A DNA stretch of 64,000 nucleotides from Glaciecola sp. HTCC2999. Its GTDB lineage: Bacteria > Pseudomonadota > Gammaproteobacteria > Enterobacterales > Alteromonadaceae. Made by a program: the position numbers and the translations under genes. A model generated the notes under the pieces. The model did not search any database, was not told the DNA's origin, and worked only from the letters and a program-made list of their open reading frames with translations. The stretch lies in NCBI RefSeq assembly GCF_000155775.1, contig NZ_DS989810.1:408989-472988 (forward strand), given 5' to 3'. Every line of letters begins with the position of its first letter. The first letter of the stretch is position 1. Positions 46,777 through 57,107 of this stretch are shown here, piece after piece.

Positions 46777-48185
46777 GAGCCCCCTCTATTTATTATTAGG
46801 GACCATTGAGTATCTCGTAACCACCAGCAGCTTCCAGCGATGATGATTAAGCAAATGACGCACAACACAACTTGACTAAAGGGCGTAAATTGCCAAACAA
46901 TGACTGCGGCCAACGTACTCATCAGCGCTAATGCGCCAACGATCAACTTTAACGGGTAAGCTAATGGTAATTGCTGTTGAGAATAATAATAAAACCCAAC
47001 ACATTTACTCCATTGTGCAATAACTAATGCCCATGCAGCTCCTACGGCGCCGTACATAGGGATCAATAAGCTCATTGCCAGCACACCGATAATTGCGCCC
47101 ATGATATTGAGATGCATTTGTAAACGGGTACTGTCGTGAATAAAACAGCCGATATTGACAAGTTCTGCCGCTTCTTTTCCTGCCATTGCGACAGCGAGTA
47201 CCCATAATACGCTAATGGCGGCATGATATTGAGACGGCATTAATATCCCGACTAACCAGGTTGAACAGGTAATCACGACAAACGTCGCCACCGTTAATAT
47301 CCCTAATCCTAAACAGATTTTTTGGACGACTTGTGTTGTACCATCAGGGGCTTGTAATGCTTGGAAGCGCTGCGGTGACCACCACATCGTGTATGGCTGT
47401 AATAATAACACCACACCCAGGGCAAATTTAGCCGCCACACCATAAATGGCAACAGCTTCTAACGTACTTAAACTGGCAATGAACCATCGGTCTAGCCCCA
47501 TTAAGACAAAGCCAACAAGGCCACTAATTAAGATGGGTAACGAATAACTAAAAACACGCTTGGTGAGTTTAAAATTCAATGTGAAACGACAATCTTGGAG
47601 TTGCAACACACATAGAAATACCATTTGGGCCAACGCACTGAGGAGTCCAGCGATAAAGATACTGGTGACATCCGCTGCATATTGCAATAACACAAGTGTT
47701 AATCCCGCTTGAAGTATTACCCTGCCCGTTGTTGCAACAAAAAATGCCACCGCTCTATCGTTCATGCGTAACCAGCCAAGTGGCACCGAAATCATGCTTT
47801 CTAAGGCGACAATGGATAATGCCAGCAGTATGGCTTGAGTCGGTATATTCCCTGGAATAATAGGTTGTAAGTATGCTCCAAACAGCAAAATCACGACAAT
47901 ACTTATCACAGTAATGACGCTAGCGAGTGTAAAAATAACGGATGCTAAATAACGTCGTTTATGACGATGCGTTGTCATGCCAGCAAATCGATACAAACTA
48001 TCTTCTAAACCTAAACCGACTAACACACTGCCAATCACCGTCAGGCTGCTGAGGATCTCAACTTTACCAAACTCATCAGGAGATAAATAATGTGCGATAA
48101 ATGGTAACATCAGTAATGAAATACCTTTCATTAAGGCAATGCTCAATCCATATAACAGAGGGTGTAATAGGGATTTTTTGATCAT
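46770..48185 (-). CDS. Polysaccharide flippase (Wzx/MATE-like)
   Basis: 471 residues from the ATG at 48185, chosen over the GTG at 48194 because GAAGGG lies eight bases before it. About twelve to fourteen hydrophobic segments are present. The N-terminus shows LLYGLSIALMKGISLLMLP, the pattern of oligosaccharide flippases of the MOP superfamily. A polar, charged segment near EFGKVEILSSL follows. It would move lipid-linked repeat units to the periplasm for the polymerase encoded just downstream. Confidence 0.88.
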   Translation of the reverse strand: MIKKSLLHPLLYGLSIALMKGISLLMLPFIAHYLSPDEFGKVEILSSLTVIGSVLVGLGLEDSLYRFAGMTTHRHKRRYLASVIFTLASVITVISIVVILLFGAYLQPIIPGNIPTQAILLALSIVALESMISVPLGWLRMNDRAVAFFVATTGRVILQAGLTLVLLQYAADVTSIFIAGLLSALAQMVFLCVLQLQDCRFTLNFKLTKRVFSYSLPILISGLVGFVLMGLDRWFIASLSTLEAVAIYGVAAKFALGVVLLLQPYTMWWSPQRFQALQAPDGTTQVVQKICLGLGILTVATFVVITCSTWLVGILMPSQYHAAISVLWVLAVAMAGKEAAELVNIGCFIHDSTRLQMHLNIMGAIIGVLAMSLLIPMYGAVGAAWALVIAQWSKCVGFYYYSQQQLPLAYPLKLIVGALALMSTLAAVIVWQFTPFSQVVLCVICLIIIAGSCWWLRDTQWSLIINRGGSC

Positions 48186-50521
48186 ATCAAGCACCCTTCT
48201 ATTGTCTTATGCATTTGGCCATAGGCTTTTTTCGCATCAAATCGCTGCGCTGCTTTACGTCCATTTACGCCAATCGCACGGGCCATTTCAGGCTGTGCTA
48301 GACAATGTGATAATGCTAAGTAAAGGGAATTAGGTTCATTGGGCTGATATTTGATACAGTGTTGCTGATCCACTAATTCTTGATCCCAAAAAGCGTTATC
48401 CGCAGGGATCACAACACACAGACCTGAAGCTAATGCTTCTAATATGGATAATCCGAAAGGCTCTCCGGTACTGGTAGACACAAAGATCTGACAGGTTTCA
48501 CGAATACTGTCTAAATTATCTGGGGATTCATACCAATGTACTTTCTCAAGGGGAATATTCACAGCGCTGACAGGCATATCAATCTGGGTCGGACGAATAT
48601 AACAAATATGCGTATCAGGTCTTGCCGAATTATCAAACTGCTGTAATGCCGCTATAAATAAGTCTAAGCCTTTCCAGCGCAGTGCTGAGGCTGCCCAAAG
48701 TACTTGTGGGCCAGCTGTCTTAGAAACCTCATTAAGCTGATAGTCGGTTAATGACACGCCGTTTATAAATGAATGACTCACAATTCTTTTTGAAAGATCA
48801 TCCATCGACCCATTCGTCAAAGCTAATGTTTCATTTAAGGATGACAATGCACTAGGTAAATAAAATAGATAATCAACGTAATTCAATAACCGAGCATTTA
48901 AACGGCTCGGATAAACCGGTCCATGAATACACTGTAACCATTCAATACAACTGATCTTTTTGACCATGGCTAACGCAAAATCATTGCTAGGTAGTGAGCA
49001 TCCCGCCAGTAACACAACCCGACGGACACATAGAATATACCAAAGTACCTGCACTGCTAACCATGCATGTCTTAATACGAAACGCCATCCAGATTGCGCT
49101 TGGTGTAAGGCTTCAAATTCATGTAATGCATGTTGTGTGTAAGGAGTGTTACGCCAGCACGATGAGCTGGTAGTCAGTATATGGATATGTTTTGGATCAT
49201 GATTTAATGTGGCTAATATTCTACTGGTGGCAATTTTAGAGCCTCCAGCAAAAGGGATTGTATCAATACAGACAATGGCTTTTTCTTTTGTTTCAGCACT
49301 GCGTAATTTACGTAATTTCGACATGCCATAATGCTTGATAACATTAAGCGTGCTGGTAACTTGCTGCCAAATACTCCCTGAATATGAACGACATTGAGCA
49401 AGCGCCATTTGATATACTTGCTGACATTGCTCAACATTACGGGTAATTGTGAAATTTGCTAATACTCTTTCATAACCCGCTTGGCCCATCGATTGACGTA
49501 ACTGAGGATCATTGGCTAATTGTAAACAGGCATCAGCAATGGCTTGTGGCGACTCACTCGGTGTCAGTAAACCGGTAACTCCATCATCTATCACGCTGGC
49601 AATACCACCAACATCTGGGGCAACACAGGGTAATTTAGCTAAACCTGCCTCTGCCAGCACTAAACCGAAAACTTCTTCTCGCGCACCAGAGACAAATATA
49701 TCCGCATCACTTAACCAGCCAAATGCCTCACTTTGTTCACCAAGGAAAACAACATGAGCGGTCAGATCCAGTTTATCGACCAATGCAGTCAGGTCACCTA
49801 AAGCCTCACCCGCACCAATAATACATAAATGAACATCGACGTTGTTAGCTAACATGATAGCGGTAGCTCGGATAAGAATGTCCATACCTTTACGTTCAAT
49901 TAAAGAGCCTACTGAGACCAACACCACTTTCTCTTGGGATAATTGATAAGTCTCTCTAATCGAGTGGGTGCGTTGCTGTAGCAATCGAGCTGTATCGATA
50001 CCATTAGCAATTACATGAGTACGGCTGGCTTTGATTCCATCATCATGTAGTTGAGCGATGATAGGTGCACTTACCCCTATCAAATGATCAGCCTGATGTA
50101 CGCGTAACGTTAATCGTTCAGAAAATACATAACGGGCATGCAGCTGTGTGACTAACGGTATGCAATGTTGATTGGCTAATGATGTGAGCCATTGATTAGG
50201 GGCTGCACTGTTTGCATGTACAATTTGTATCGCATGTTGTTTAATAATGTCCTGACCCGATACTATCAATGCTTGAGTCGCTTTAACATCCAAACGAGGC
50301 GCATGCCAACCTAATAACAGAGAAAACGGTTCGACATATACAGGGATATCCATATCGTCAAATTGTTGTGCCATGATTTGAGTATCACACCATAAAATCG
50401 GCGTGTATTGGTTCAAATCTAAATGATGAATAAGGTCGATCAAGCAACGTTCAGAACCTCGTATCCATTCAGTATGTCCGTAATGAACAAATAAAATAGG
50501 CGTGGGTTTAGACATATTCAT
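48182..50521 (-). CDS. Double family 4 glycosyltransferase fusion
   Basis: 779 residues, about twice the usual length, containing two GT-B glycosyltransferases. The first (about residues 5-375) has HYGHTEWIRGSERCLIDLI, SVGSLIERKGMDILI and FVSGAREEVFGLVLAEAGLAKLPCV. The second (about 410-775) has CIDTIPFAGGSKIATSRIL, VLWAASALRWKGLDLFIAAL and STSTGEPFGLSILEALASGLCVV. Both EX7E donor regions are intact. One polypeptide could add two successive sugars. It overlaps the neighbouring genes and belongs to the leftward operon. Confidence 0.87.
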   Translation of the reverse strand: MNMSKPTPILFVHYGHTEWIRGSERCLIDLIHHLDLNQYTPILWCDTQIMAQQFDDMDIPVYVEPFSLLLGWHAPRLDVKATQALIVSGQDIIKQHAIQIVHANSAAPNQWLTSLANQHCIPLVTQLHARYVFSERLTLRVHQADHLIGVSAPIIAQLHDDGIKASRTHVIANGIDTARLLQQRTHSIRETYQLSQEKVVLVSVGSLIERKGMDILIRATAIMLANNVDVHLCIIGAGEALGDLTALVDKLDLTAHVVFLGEQSEAFGWLSDADIFVSGAREEVFGLVLAEAGLAKLPCVAPDVGGIASVIDDGVTGLLTPSESPQAIADACLQLANDPQLRQSMGQAGYERVLANFTITRNVEQCQQVYQMALAQCRSYSGSIWQQVTSTLNVIKHYGMSKLRKLRSAETKEKAIVCIDTIPFAGGSKIATSRILATLNHDPKHIHILTTSSSCWRNTPYTQHALHEFEALHQAQSGWRFVLRHAWLAVQVLWYILCVRRVVLLAGCSLPSNDFALAMVKKISCIEWLQCIHGPVYPSRLNARLLNYVDYLFYLPSALSSLNETLALTNGSMDDLSKRIVSHSFINGVSLTDYQLNEVSKTAGPQVLWAASALRWKGLDLFIAALQQFDNSARPDTHICYIRPTQIDMPVSAVNIPLEKVHWYESPDNLDSIRETCQIFVSTSTGEPFGLSILEALASGLCVVIPADNAFWDQELVDQQHCIKYQPNEPNSLYLALSHCLAQPEMARAIGVNGRKAAQRFDAKKAYGQMHKTIEGCLI

Positions 50522-51545
50522 TTCGCTTAGATGGTGATGACGTGTTGGGGAGTAAGCGCTGATATTGTGTTAACAATTTAGGCGTATATTCGCGCATACT
50601 AAAATGGCGTAGGATTTTATCTCTAGCATTTAATCGATATGCGTTAACATCTTGTTGCGATAACTGTAACCAAGCCTCTAATGTGTCACAAAGCAATGAC
50701 GGGCAATATTCATTGATGACCCAGCCATCAATATCGTGCTCAATTAATTGCTTAATACTGCCTACATCCGTCGCGATGACAGGAATACCTCTGAGCATCG
50801 CCTCTAAACAGACCATCGGTAGACCTTCTTTACGAGAAGGCAAAATTAGTACCGAGATTGTCTTCCAGACACTGTGCATGTCGGCTTGATGACCATGTAA
50901 GGTCAGGTTTTTAGGCGCTTTGTGAGCCAATGTTTGATATTCAGGACCATCGCCAAACATAGCAAATTGTTGATTTGGGAATTGTTCCGCTAACGCAACA
51001 AATCGTTCAGGAGCTTTTTCAGTACTTAATCGACCCACAAACCCTATTTGCGTGCCAAACTCGAGCCCAGTATTTTTAGTGCTGATGGCATTTAACATCA
51101 CGTCACTTTGACCATTCAGACCAGATTGTATAGGTTCACTCACGCATATATTGTAATGACTAAGAAACGCAGTCCAACGATCAAGCGCATCATATAAATA
51201 TAATTTACCGGTGCCACGATCGCCGGAATGAAAGGTTGAAACAGATTGTGAACGTGTGAAGCGACATACTAAACGCGAATAGAGGTTAGCCTTGTAACCA
51301 TGAGAGTGAACAATATCAAATTGCTGAGTTTTAACATAACGGTATAAGCTGCTAAAAGAACCGTTTAACGTATGGGTATGAATATTAGCATCTTGTAATC
51401 TCGTGATTAATGGATGGCTACCATAATTGGTTAATCTAACCACGGTCAAATCAACCGCATATCCACTAAGTGCTTTCGCTATTTCAAGAATATGACTTTC
51501 TATACCGCCGAAATCACGAGAATCCAGCACCAATGCAATTTTCAT
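50508..51545 (-). CDS. Family 4 glycosyltransferase, first gene of the leftward operon
   Basis: 345-residue GT-B enzyme: DSRDFGGIESHILEIAKAL at the N-terminus, VHSHGYKANLYSRLV, GFVGRLSTEKAPERFV and the EX7E region PSRKEGLPMVCLEAMLRGIPVIAT. It overlaps the next gene by 14 bp. Since the mgsA gene upstream is on the same strand with a 159-bp gap, the operon promoter probably lies at 51546-51704. No clear -10/-35 pair was found there. Confidence 0.87.
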   Translation of the reverse strand: MKIALVLDSRDFGGIESHILEIAKALSGYAVDLTVVRLTNYGSHPLITRLQDANIHTHTLNGSFSSLYRYVKTQQFDIVHSHGYKANLYSRLVCRFTRSQSVSTFHSGDRGTGKLYLYDALDRWTAFLSHYNICVSEPIQSGLNGQSDVMLNAISTKNTGLEFGTQIGFVGRLSTEKAPERFVALAEQFPNQQFAMFGDGPEYQTLAHKAPKNLTLHGHQADMHSVWKTISVLILPSRKEGLPMVCLEAMLRGIPVIATDVGSIKQLIEHDIDGWVINEYCPSLLCDTLEAWLQLSQQDVNAYRLNARDKILRHFSMREYTPKLLTQYQRLLPNTSSPSKRNEYV

Positions 51546-51704
51546 CTAACCTACCTGTTGATATCCTATCAACTCTCTATATCGGTCAAATAAAATTAAA
51601 ATTTACTGTTATTCACATATTATTTGTAAAGGTCATCGATTTGGTTTTGTGCCACTGAATAAAACCAAACCAACGATATGAAACTTCATTGCATTTATGC
51701 TGAC

Positions 51705-52160
51705 TTAGGTATTTTCAACAACCCGCTCTGAATAATCAGAAAAATCACTTGTATGTGTTTGAGGCAGGACAAATAGCGGACTTTCAATCACAAAATCAGC
51801 GGTGGCAATATTACACGCCACGACACAATTATACATAGTTGATAAGCGTAATAACGCTTTAATATCGACATCGTGAGGTTGTGGGGTCATTGGATCGGTA
51901 AAGAAAAATAAGATATCCAATTGGCCTTCACAAATCATTGCGCCAAGTTGTTGGTCGCCGCCAAGAGGACCGGATTTAAGTGCCTTAATGGACAAATTCG
52001 GATTGGCAGCTTGAATTAACTTACCCGTGGTACCGGTAGCGAAAATTTGATGAGAATTGAGCTTCGAGGCATGGGTTTTGGTCCACTCAATGGCTTGAGG
52101 CTTCATTTTATCATGCGCCACTATGGCAATGCGCTTTGTCACAACAGTGGTCTGTGTCAT
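51705..52160 (-). CDS. mgsA: Methylglyoxal synthase
   Basis: Converts dihydroxyacetone phosphate to methylglyoxal and phosphate, a bypass that relieves sugar-phosphate stress. The start is the ATG at 52160, which has an AAGGA site; the frame runs on to 52190. The protein (151 residues) carries IAIVAHDKMKPQAIEW, GTTGKLIQ, the catalytic and phosphate-binding block SGPLGGDQQLGAMICEG, and FFTDPMTPQPHDVDIKALLR. The C-terminus ends VVENT. It is divergent from the ABC exporter. Confidence 0.95.
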   Translation of the reverse strand: MTQTTVVTKRIAIVAHDKMKPQAIEWTKTHASKLNSHQIFATGTTGKLIQAANPNLSIKALKSGPLGGDQQLGAMICEGQLDILFFFTDPMTPQPHDVDIKALLRLSTMYNCVVACNIATADFVIESPLFVLPQTHTSDFSDYSERVVENT

Positions 52161-52188
52161 TTTGAAAAATTCCTTAAAAAATATGAAC

Positions 52189-52200
52189 ATACAATTGTAT
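52189..52200. promoter_or_regulatory. 12-bp palindrome in the mgsA-exporter intergenic region
   Basis: ATACAATTGTAT is a perfect palindrome between the two divergent genes. A TATAAT hexamer at 52208-52213 on the plus strand could be the -10 element of the exporter gene. The palindrome may be an operator. No regulator is identifiable. Confidence 0.35.
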
Positions 52201-52254
52201 GAGCACGTATAATAAACAAACTATCACAGGTATATTTCAATTATAAGACTTTTT

Positions 52255-54045
52255 ATGCGTTCTTCTCGATTTGATATCAAAGATGACCAACATATCTCTT
52301 GGTCAGTATTTTATAAATTACTGCCCTATTTAGGCGAGTTTAAACAGCGGGTGGCGCTGGCACTTCTATGCTTAGTACTTGCCAAGGTCGCCAGTGTTGC
52401 CCTGCCCTTTGTGTTGAAATATTCAGTGGATAGCTTAAATGATCCAGCTACTATTACTCCACTACTATTAGCCCCTATTGCGTTGGTCATCGCCTACGGC
52501 GGATTTCGCTTTTTAAATGTCATTTTAGGTGAAGTGCGTGATACTTTATTTGGTCGTGTAACCGAACGCGCTATGCGCCGCTTGGGATTAGAAGTATTTG
52601 AACATCTCCATCGCTTAGATTTACGCTTTCATTTATCCAGACAAACGGGTGGACTTTCACGAGATATCGATCGTGGTACCAATGGTATTAGTTTTTTAAT
52701 GCGCTTTATGGTGTTTAATATTGGTCCGACGTTGCTTGAAATTGCATTTGTTGTGGGCATACTATTCACTAATTATGGGGTGACATTTGCTCTAATAATT
52801 TTAGTCTCTGTGGTGTTATATGTGTTCTTTTCCATGAAAGCCACTGATTGGCGCACCCGCTATGTACGAGAAGTCAATCAAGCCGATAACCAAACCAATA
52901 CTCGTGCAGTAGATAGTTTACTTAACTATGAAACGGTGAAATATTTTAATAACGAAGCGTATGAAGCGAATCTGTACGACACTAACCTAGCGCGTTGGGA
53001 AACGGCACGCCGGTCTAATCGCCTGTCCTTGTTTGCACTTAATGGAGGTCAAGCACTTATTATTGCTAGTGCCATGACTGCTATGCTCATTTTAGCGGCA
53101 CTAGAGGTGCAAGCCGGCACCATGACGATTGGTGATTTTGTGTTAATCAATGCATTTACCATGCAGATATTTATGCCACTAAACTTCTTAGGGTTTGTCT
53201 ATCGAGAAATTCGGGGTGCACTAGCGAATATCGAAAACCTCTTTACGCTACTCAAAACAAAAGTGGGTGTCGAGGATACCTCCGATGCTAAGCCGATCTC
53301 TATTACACAAGGCCATATTCGTTTTGAACAGGTCAATTTTCATTATGAAGAAAATCGACACATCCTCAAAGATATCTCATTTGAGGTACCTGCAGGTTCA
53401 AAAGTCGCGATCGTCGGTCCCAGTGGCAGTGGTAAATCCACCTTAGCAAAACTCTTATTTCGCTTTTTTGATCCCATTTCTGGCAGCATTAGCATCGATG
53501 GACAAGACATTAAACACTACCAGCAATTATCATTGCGTTCGAGTATTGGCATTGTGCCTCAAGATACTGTGCTATTTAATGATACCTTACGAGCCAATAT
53601 TCAATATGGTGATACTGATGCGGACGAAAATGCCTTACAAAAAGCCATTAAAATGTCACAGCTCAGTGAATTTGTCGCGAAACTACCTGAAGGTTTAGAT
53701 ACCCAAGTCGGCGAACGTGGTTTGAAACTTTCAGGCGGCGAAAAACAGCGTGTGGCGATTGCGCGTACCATTCTGAAAAACCCGCCTATTGTTATTTTTG
53801 ATGAAGCAACATCCTCATTGGATAGTCATTCTGAGCAAGGAATTTTAAGTGCCCTCGACGCACTTGCTCAGCAACATACTGCTATCGTTATTGCTCATCG
53901 ACTTTCGACCATTCAAGATGCTGATATTATTATTGTCCTTGAAGATGGCATCATCACCGAACAAGGCAATCATGCAGATTTGATGAGTCAAAACGGTATA
54001 TATGCAGGCTTATGGCAAGCACAACAAAAAAGGGTCATGGATTAA
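52255..54045 (+). CDS. Atm1-type ABC exporter (ATPase-permease fusion)
   Basis: 596 residues: six transmembrane helices, then an ATPase domain. The membrane part has QTGGLSRDIDRGTNGISFL, VREVNQADNQTNTRAVDSLLN and YETVKYFNNEAYE, all marks of the Atm1/ABCB7/HMT1 group that exports glutathione-linked sulfur or metal conjugates. The ATPase has Walker A GPSGSGKS (residues 388-395), signature LSGGEKQRVAIA and Walker B IVIFDEATSSLD. It works as a homodimer in the inner membrane. An MBL-fold gene follows 5 bp later. Confidence 0.9.
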   Translation: MRSSRFDIKDDQHISWSVFYKLLPYLGEFKQRVALALLCLVLAKVASVALPFVLKYSVDSLNDPATITPLLLAPIALVIAYGGFRFLNVILGEVRDTLFGRVTERAMRRLGLEVFEHLHRLDLRFHLSRQTGGLSRDIDRGTNGISFLMRFMVFNIGPTLLEIAFVVGILFTNYGVTFALIILVSVVLYVFFSMKATDWRTRYVREVNQADNQTNTRAVDSLLNYETVKYFNNEAYEANLYDTNLARWETARRSNRLSLFALNGGQALIIASAMTAMLILAALEVQAGTMTIGDFVLINAFTMQIFMPLNFLGFVYREIRGALANIENLFTLLKTKVGVEDTSDAKPISITQGHIRFEQVNFHYEENRHILKDISFEVPAGSKVAIVGPSGSGKSTLAKLLFRFFDPISGSISIDGQDIKHYQQLSLRSSIGIVPQDTVLFNDTLRANIQYGDTDADENALQKAIKMSQLSEFVAKLPEGLDTQVGERGLKLSGGEKQRVAIARTILKNPPIVIFDEATSSLDSHSEQGILSALDALAQQHTAIVIAHRLSTIQDADIIIVLEDGIITEQGNHADLMSQNGIYAGLWQAQQKRVMD

Positions 54046-54050
54046 TCCAC

Positions 54051-54806
54051 ATGAAACATCACATTATTCAAGGCTATATCCAACACATACATTTGATTGA
54101 ATATGATCATGGTTGTCTTATGCTTGATGGTGGATGTCGCGCCGACTTAGCGACGATTCAAGATTTTTTTATCACCACTCTCAACCGCCCCGTTACAGAT
54201 CTCAAAGTCGTCATGGTCACTCACTTACATCCTGACCATGCTGGCTGTGTTGCCGCGTTAAAGCAACTCACTCAATGTACTGTAGTTACGGGCACATACA
54301 CAGGTCAATGGTATGCTGGCTGGCAGGGGCGTTTAGAACATATGGTCGATATGGGATTAGCGCTATGGGTGGCCGCTAGAATGGGTAAACAACGGCAAAA
54401 TATCTGGTATTCGCCAATGCTACGAGAAGATCAACAACTACAAGATGGCGATGTCGTACCCGGATTTGAAGATTGGCATATTATTACTACCCCTGGTCAT
54501 ACTGACCGAGATATTAGTCTAGTCAACCCGACTGAAAAGCTCATTTATGTGGCAGATTTAATTGTGAGTGTAAAACAACAACTGTGCGCGCCTATCCTGG
54601 TGTGTTTCCCTGACCAGTACAAATCATCATTAGCACGCTTAAAACACTATATTGGTTACACCTTACTAATGGCTCATGTTAAACCACAAACATTACATGA
54701 AGCGCAAATTGACACATTAATCAATCACGCTCCCAGTAGCCCTAAGACCAATATGACGACCATGAGCAGACTAATTAAAGGTAAATTAGCTCAATATCTA
54801 AAATAA
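54051..54806 (+). CDS. MBL-fold metallo-hydrolase
   Basis: 251 residues from the ATG at 54051; the frame extends to 54012 inside the exporter gene, but this ATG lies just after the exporter stop. The zinc site is THLHPDH (His58, His60, Asp62, His63). A later His is in TTPGHTDRDISLV and the bridging Asp in YVADLIV. The fold matches glyoxalase II/AHL-lactonase-type hydrolases. The substrate is unknown. It is probably coupled to the Atm1-type exporter gene. Confidence 0.85.
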   Translation: MKHHIIQGYIQHIHLIEYDHGCLMLDGGCRADLATIQDFFITTLNRPVTDLKVVMVTHLHPDHAGCVAALKQLTQCTVVTGTYTGQWYAGWQGRLEHMVDMGLALWVAARMGKQRQNIWYSPMLREDQQLQDGDVVPGFEDWHIITTPGHTDRDISLVNPTEKLIYVADLIVSVKQQLCAPILVCFPDQYKSSLARLKHYIGYTLLMAHVKPQTLHEAQIDTLINHAPSSPKTNMTTMSRLIKGKLAQYLK

Positions 54807-54817
54807 ATGACAATAAA

Positions 54818-54844
54818 AAAGGGAACAGATAATCGGTTCCCTTT
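54818..54844. terminator. Terminator between MBL and DAHP synthase genes
   Basis: AAAGGGAAC (54818-54826) pairs with GTTCCCTTT (54836-54844) around a 9-base loop. A run of six A residues on the left gives a T tract for minus-strand transcripts, so it mainly ends the DAHP synthase gene, though both convergent genes could use it. Confidence 0.8.
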
Positions 54845-54872
54845 ACGCATCGCTCAGTGTAAATCGCTGATA

Positions 54873-56216
54873 TTATTTTGCTTTTAAATAGTCTGACACT
54901 AAAAATGCCATCTCTAATACTTGATCAGCATTGAGACGTGGATCACATTGTGTTTGGTAAGCTTGCGCTAAATCATCATCACTGATTTTATATGCGCCAC
55001 CAGTACATTCTGTCACATGTTGGCCAGTCATCTCTAAATGGATCCCACCAGCATGAGTCCCTTCTTGCTTATGCGCAGTAAAGAACTGTTGGATTTCACG
55101 TAAAATCGCATCAAAGTTACGCGTTTTGAAACCTGAAGAAGCCGAGAATGTATTACCATGCATCGGATCAGAGCTCCATACCACATGACGACCCTCGGCT
55201 TTTACTCGGGCCAGTAATTTAGGTAAGTTATCTGCTAATTTATCAGCTCCCATTCGCGTGATAAGTGTCAAGCGACCAGGAATATTGGTGGGATTTAATG
55301 CATCAATTAGTGTCATTAATTCATCTGGTTGCATAGATGGACCAATTTTGACCCCAATTGGGTTATTGATCCCACGGAAAAATTCAACGTGTGCATGATC
55401 CAGTTGACGAGTACGCTCACCAATCCATAACATGTGCGCCGAACAGTTATAAGGTAATCCTGTTAATGTATCGATACGTGTTAATGCTTGCTCATAGTTC
55501 AATAACAACGCTTCATGCGATGTAAACAATGAGGTTTCATGTAAGGTATTGTGAGACTGACTGTTAATACCAATCACATCCATAAATGCCAACGTATCTT
55601 CGATACGATTAGCCATGTCTGAATAACGATCTTTTAATGGATTATTTTCCACAAACGCCATATTCCAGCGATTAACTTGATGTAAATCAGCCAAACCGCC
55701 TTGAGCAAATGCGCGCAATAAGTTTAACGTGGCTGCAGAGTTATGGTATGCCTGCAATAAACGCTGAGGATCAGGACGACGAGCCGCTTCTGTAAACTCG
55801 AACGAATTGATAATATCGCCACGATAACTGGGTAAAGATACCCCATTAATGGTTTCCATATCTGAGGAACGAGGTTTGGCATATTGACCCGCCATACGTG
55901 CCACTTTCGTAACTGGACAACGACCACCAAAAGTGAGCACGATTGCCATTTGTAGCATCACTTTAAATGTATCGCGGATTTTAGGGGCATTAAATTCTGA
56001 GAATGATTCTGCGCAATCTCCCCCTTGTAATAAAAATCCATCACCTTGTGAAACATTTGCTAATTGGCCAAGTAAATCACGAGTTTCAGCAGCAAAAACT
56101 AATGGCGGATAACTGGCTAATTTAGCTTCAACATCCGCGACTTCAGCAGCATCATCATATGTAGGTTGTTGTAAAATTGGCTTATTACGCCAGCTGTCGA
56201 TACTCCAGTCACTCAT
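54873..56216 (-). CDS. Class II 3-deoxy-7-phosphoheptulonate synthase
   Basis: First enzyme of the shikimate pathway: condenses phosphoenolpyruvate with erythrose 4-phosphate. The protein has 447 residues, the length of plant-type (class II) enzymes, and lacks the class I sequence pattern. The start [19 protein letters not shown], the loop [36 protein letters not shown], and later [12 protein letters not shown] and [18 protein letters not shown] are all diagnostic. It is monocistronic with a downstream terminator. Confidence 0.95.
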   Translation of the reverse strand: MSDWSIDSWRNKPILQQPTYDDAAEVADVEAKLASYPPLVFAAETRDLLGQLANVSQGDGFLLQGGDCAESFSEFNAPKIRDTFKVMLQMAIVLTFGGRCPVTKVARMAGQYAKPRSSDMETINGVSLPSYRGDIINSFEFTEAARRPDPQRLLQAYHNSAATLNLLRAFAQGGLADLHQVNRWNMAFVENNPLKDRYSDMANRIEDTLAFMDVIGINSQSHNTLHETSLFTSHEALLLNYEQALTRIDTLTGLPYNCSAHMLWIGERTRQLDHAHVEFFRGINNPIGVKIGPSMQPDELMTLIDALNPTNIPGRLTLITRMGADKLADNLPKLLARVKAEGRHVVWSSDPMHGNTFSASSGFKTRNFDAILREIQQFFTAHKQEGTHAGGIHLEMTGQHVTECTGGAYKISDDDLAQAYQTQCDPRLNADQVLEMAFLVSDYLKAK

Positions 56217-56369
56217 TGTTCAAAATTCCTAAATTTTTTCTTTCAAATATTACGTCGATTGTATCACATTCAGCATCAATATGGACTCAAACGACTTGAT
56301 TAATTAGCACTAGAAGATGGATCAAGATGAATATTGATACATGATAGTATTTATTCAACGTCATCAGTT

Positions 56370-57107
56370 TTAGCGTAAATATGTGGGAATTTGCGCAGAA
56401 CTGATCCCAAAGTAATCTACTAAGCATTGAGGTGACCATTTTTCGGCGATAGTACCGAACATTTCAATTTGTCCAGCTTGTAAAATAAGCACATCGTCTA
56501 GGGCACATTCTGTGAGCATCATTAACTGATGATGTGCAATGACAATAATATTTCCAACGGCTTTTAGTTGATGTAACAACGCCAACCATTTGATCTGATA
56601 AGCCAAATCTAACGCATCAAAGGGTTCATCAAAGAGTAATATTCCCATACCTGATTCAGCACTCTCCCAAACTTGCATCATACACCTTGCTAATTGGACT
56701 CGCTGTTGCTGACCACTTGATAAAGTATCGATTTGTCTAGCCATAAATTGATTGACTTCCAGGACGGTTTCTAACCTTTCTGGTGCTTGACTATAGGGAG
56801 TATAAAAAGAAAATATTTCACCCACCGTTAAACCAAATGCATTATGGTTATCTTGGGTGAGTAAACAGCGATGCTGATGGATATTACTTGGAGATAGCCC
56901 CTTAAATACAGCACATTGATGATTTTTAGGTTGTATTAGACCTGCAATCGCATGCAGTAACGTCGATTTTCCTGCACCATTTTGTCCCACCAAATGGGTT
57001 AACGAGCTTTTGCTAAATGATAGGTGCGAAATATGTAATCTTTCTGGCACAAATACATCATTAAGTTTGATTTCAATCGCGTCATGCTGCTTTAATTCAT
57101 TAGACAT
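56370..57107 (-). CDS. btuD: Vitamin B12 ABC transporter ATPase (BtuD-like)
   Basis: 245-residue ABC ATPase. Walker A is VGQNGAGKSTLLHAIAG, the signature is LSSGQQQRVQLARC and Walker B is ILLFDEPFDALD. GLTVGEIFSFYTPY is the Q-loop-following part. It overlaps the permease gene by 8 bp, giving a btuCD pair. The pair could import cobalamin or, less likely, an iron-siderophore, since FecCD family members look alike. No BtuF binding protein is present in the window. Confidence 0.82.
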   Translation of the reverse strand: MSNELKQHDAIEIKLNDVFVPERLHISHLSFSKSSLTHLVGQNGAGKSTLLHAIAGLIQPKNHQCAVFKGLSPSNIHQHRCLLTQDNHNAFGLTVGEIFSFYTPYSQAPERLETVLEVNQFMARQIDTLSSGQQQRVQLARCMMQVWESAESGMGILLFDEPFDALDLAYQIKWLALLHQLKAVGNIIVIAHHQLMMLTECALDDVLILQAGQIEMFGTIAEKWSPQCLVDYFGISSAQIPTYLR

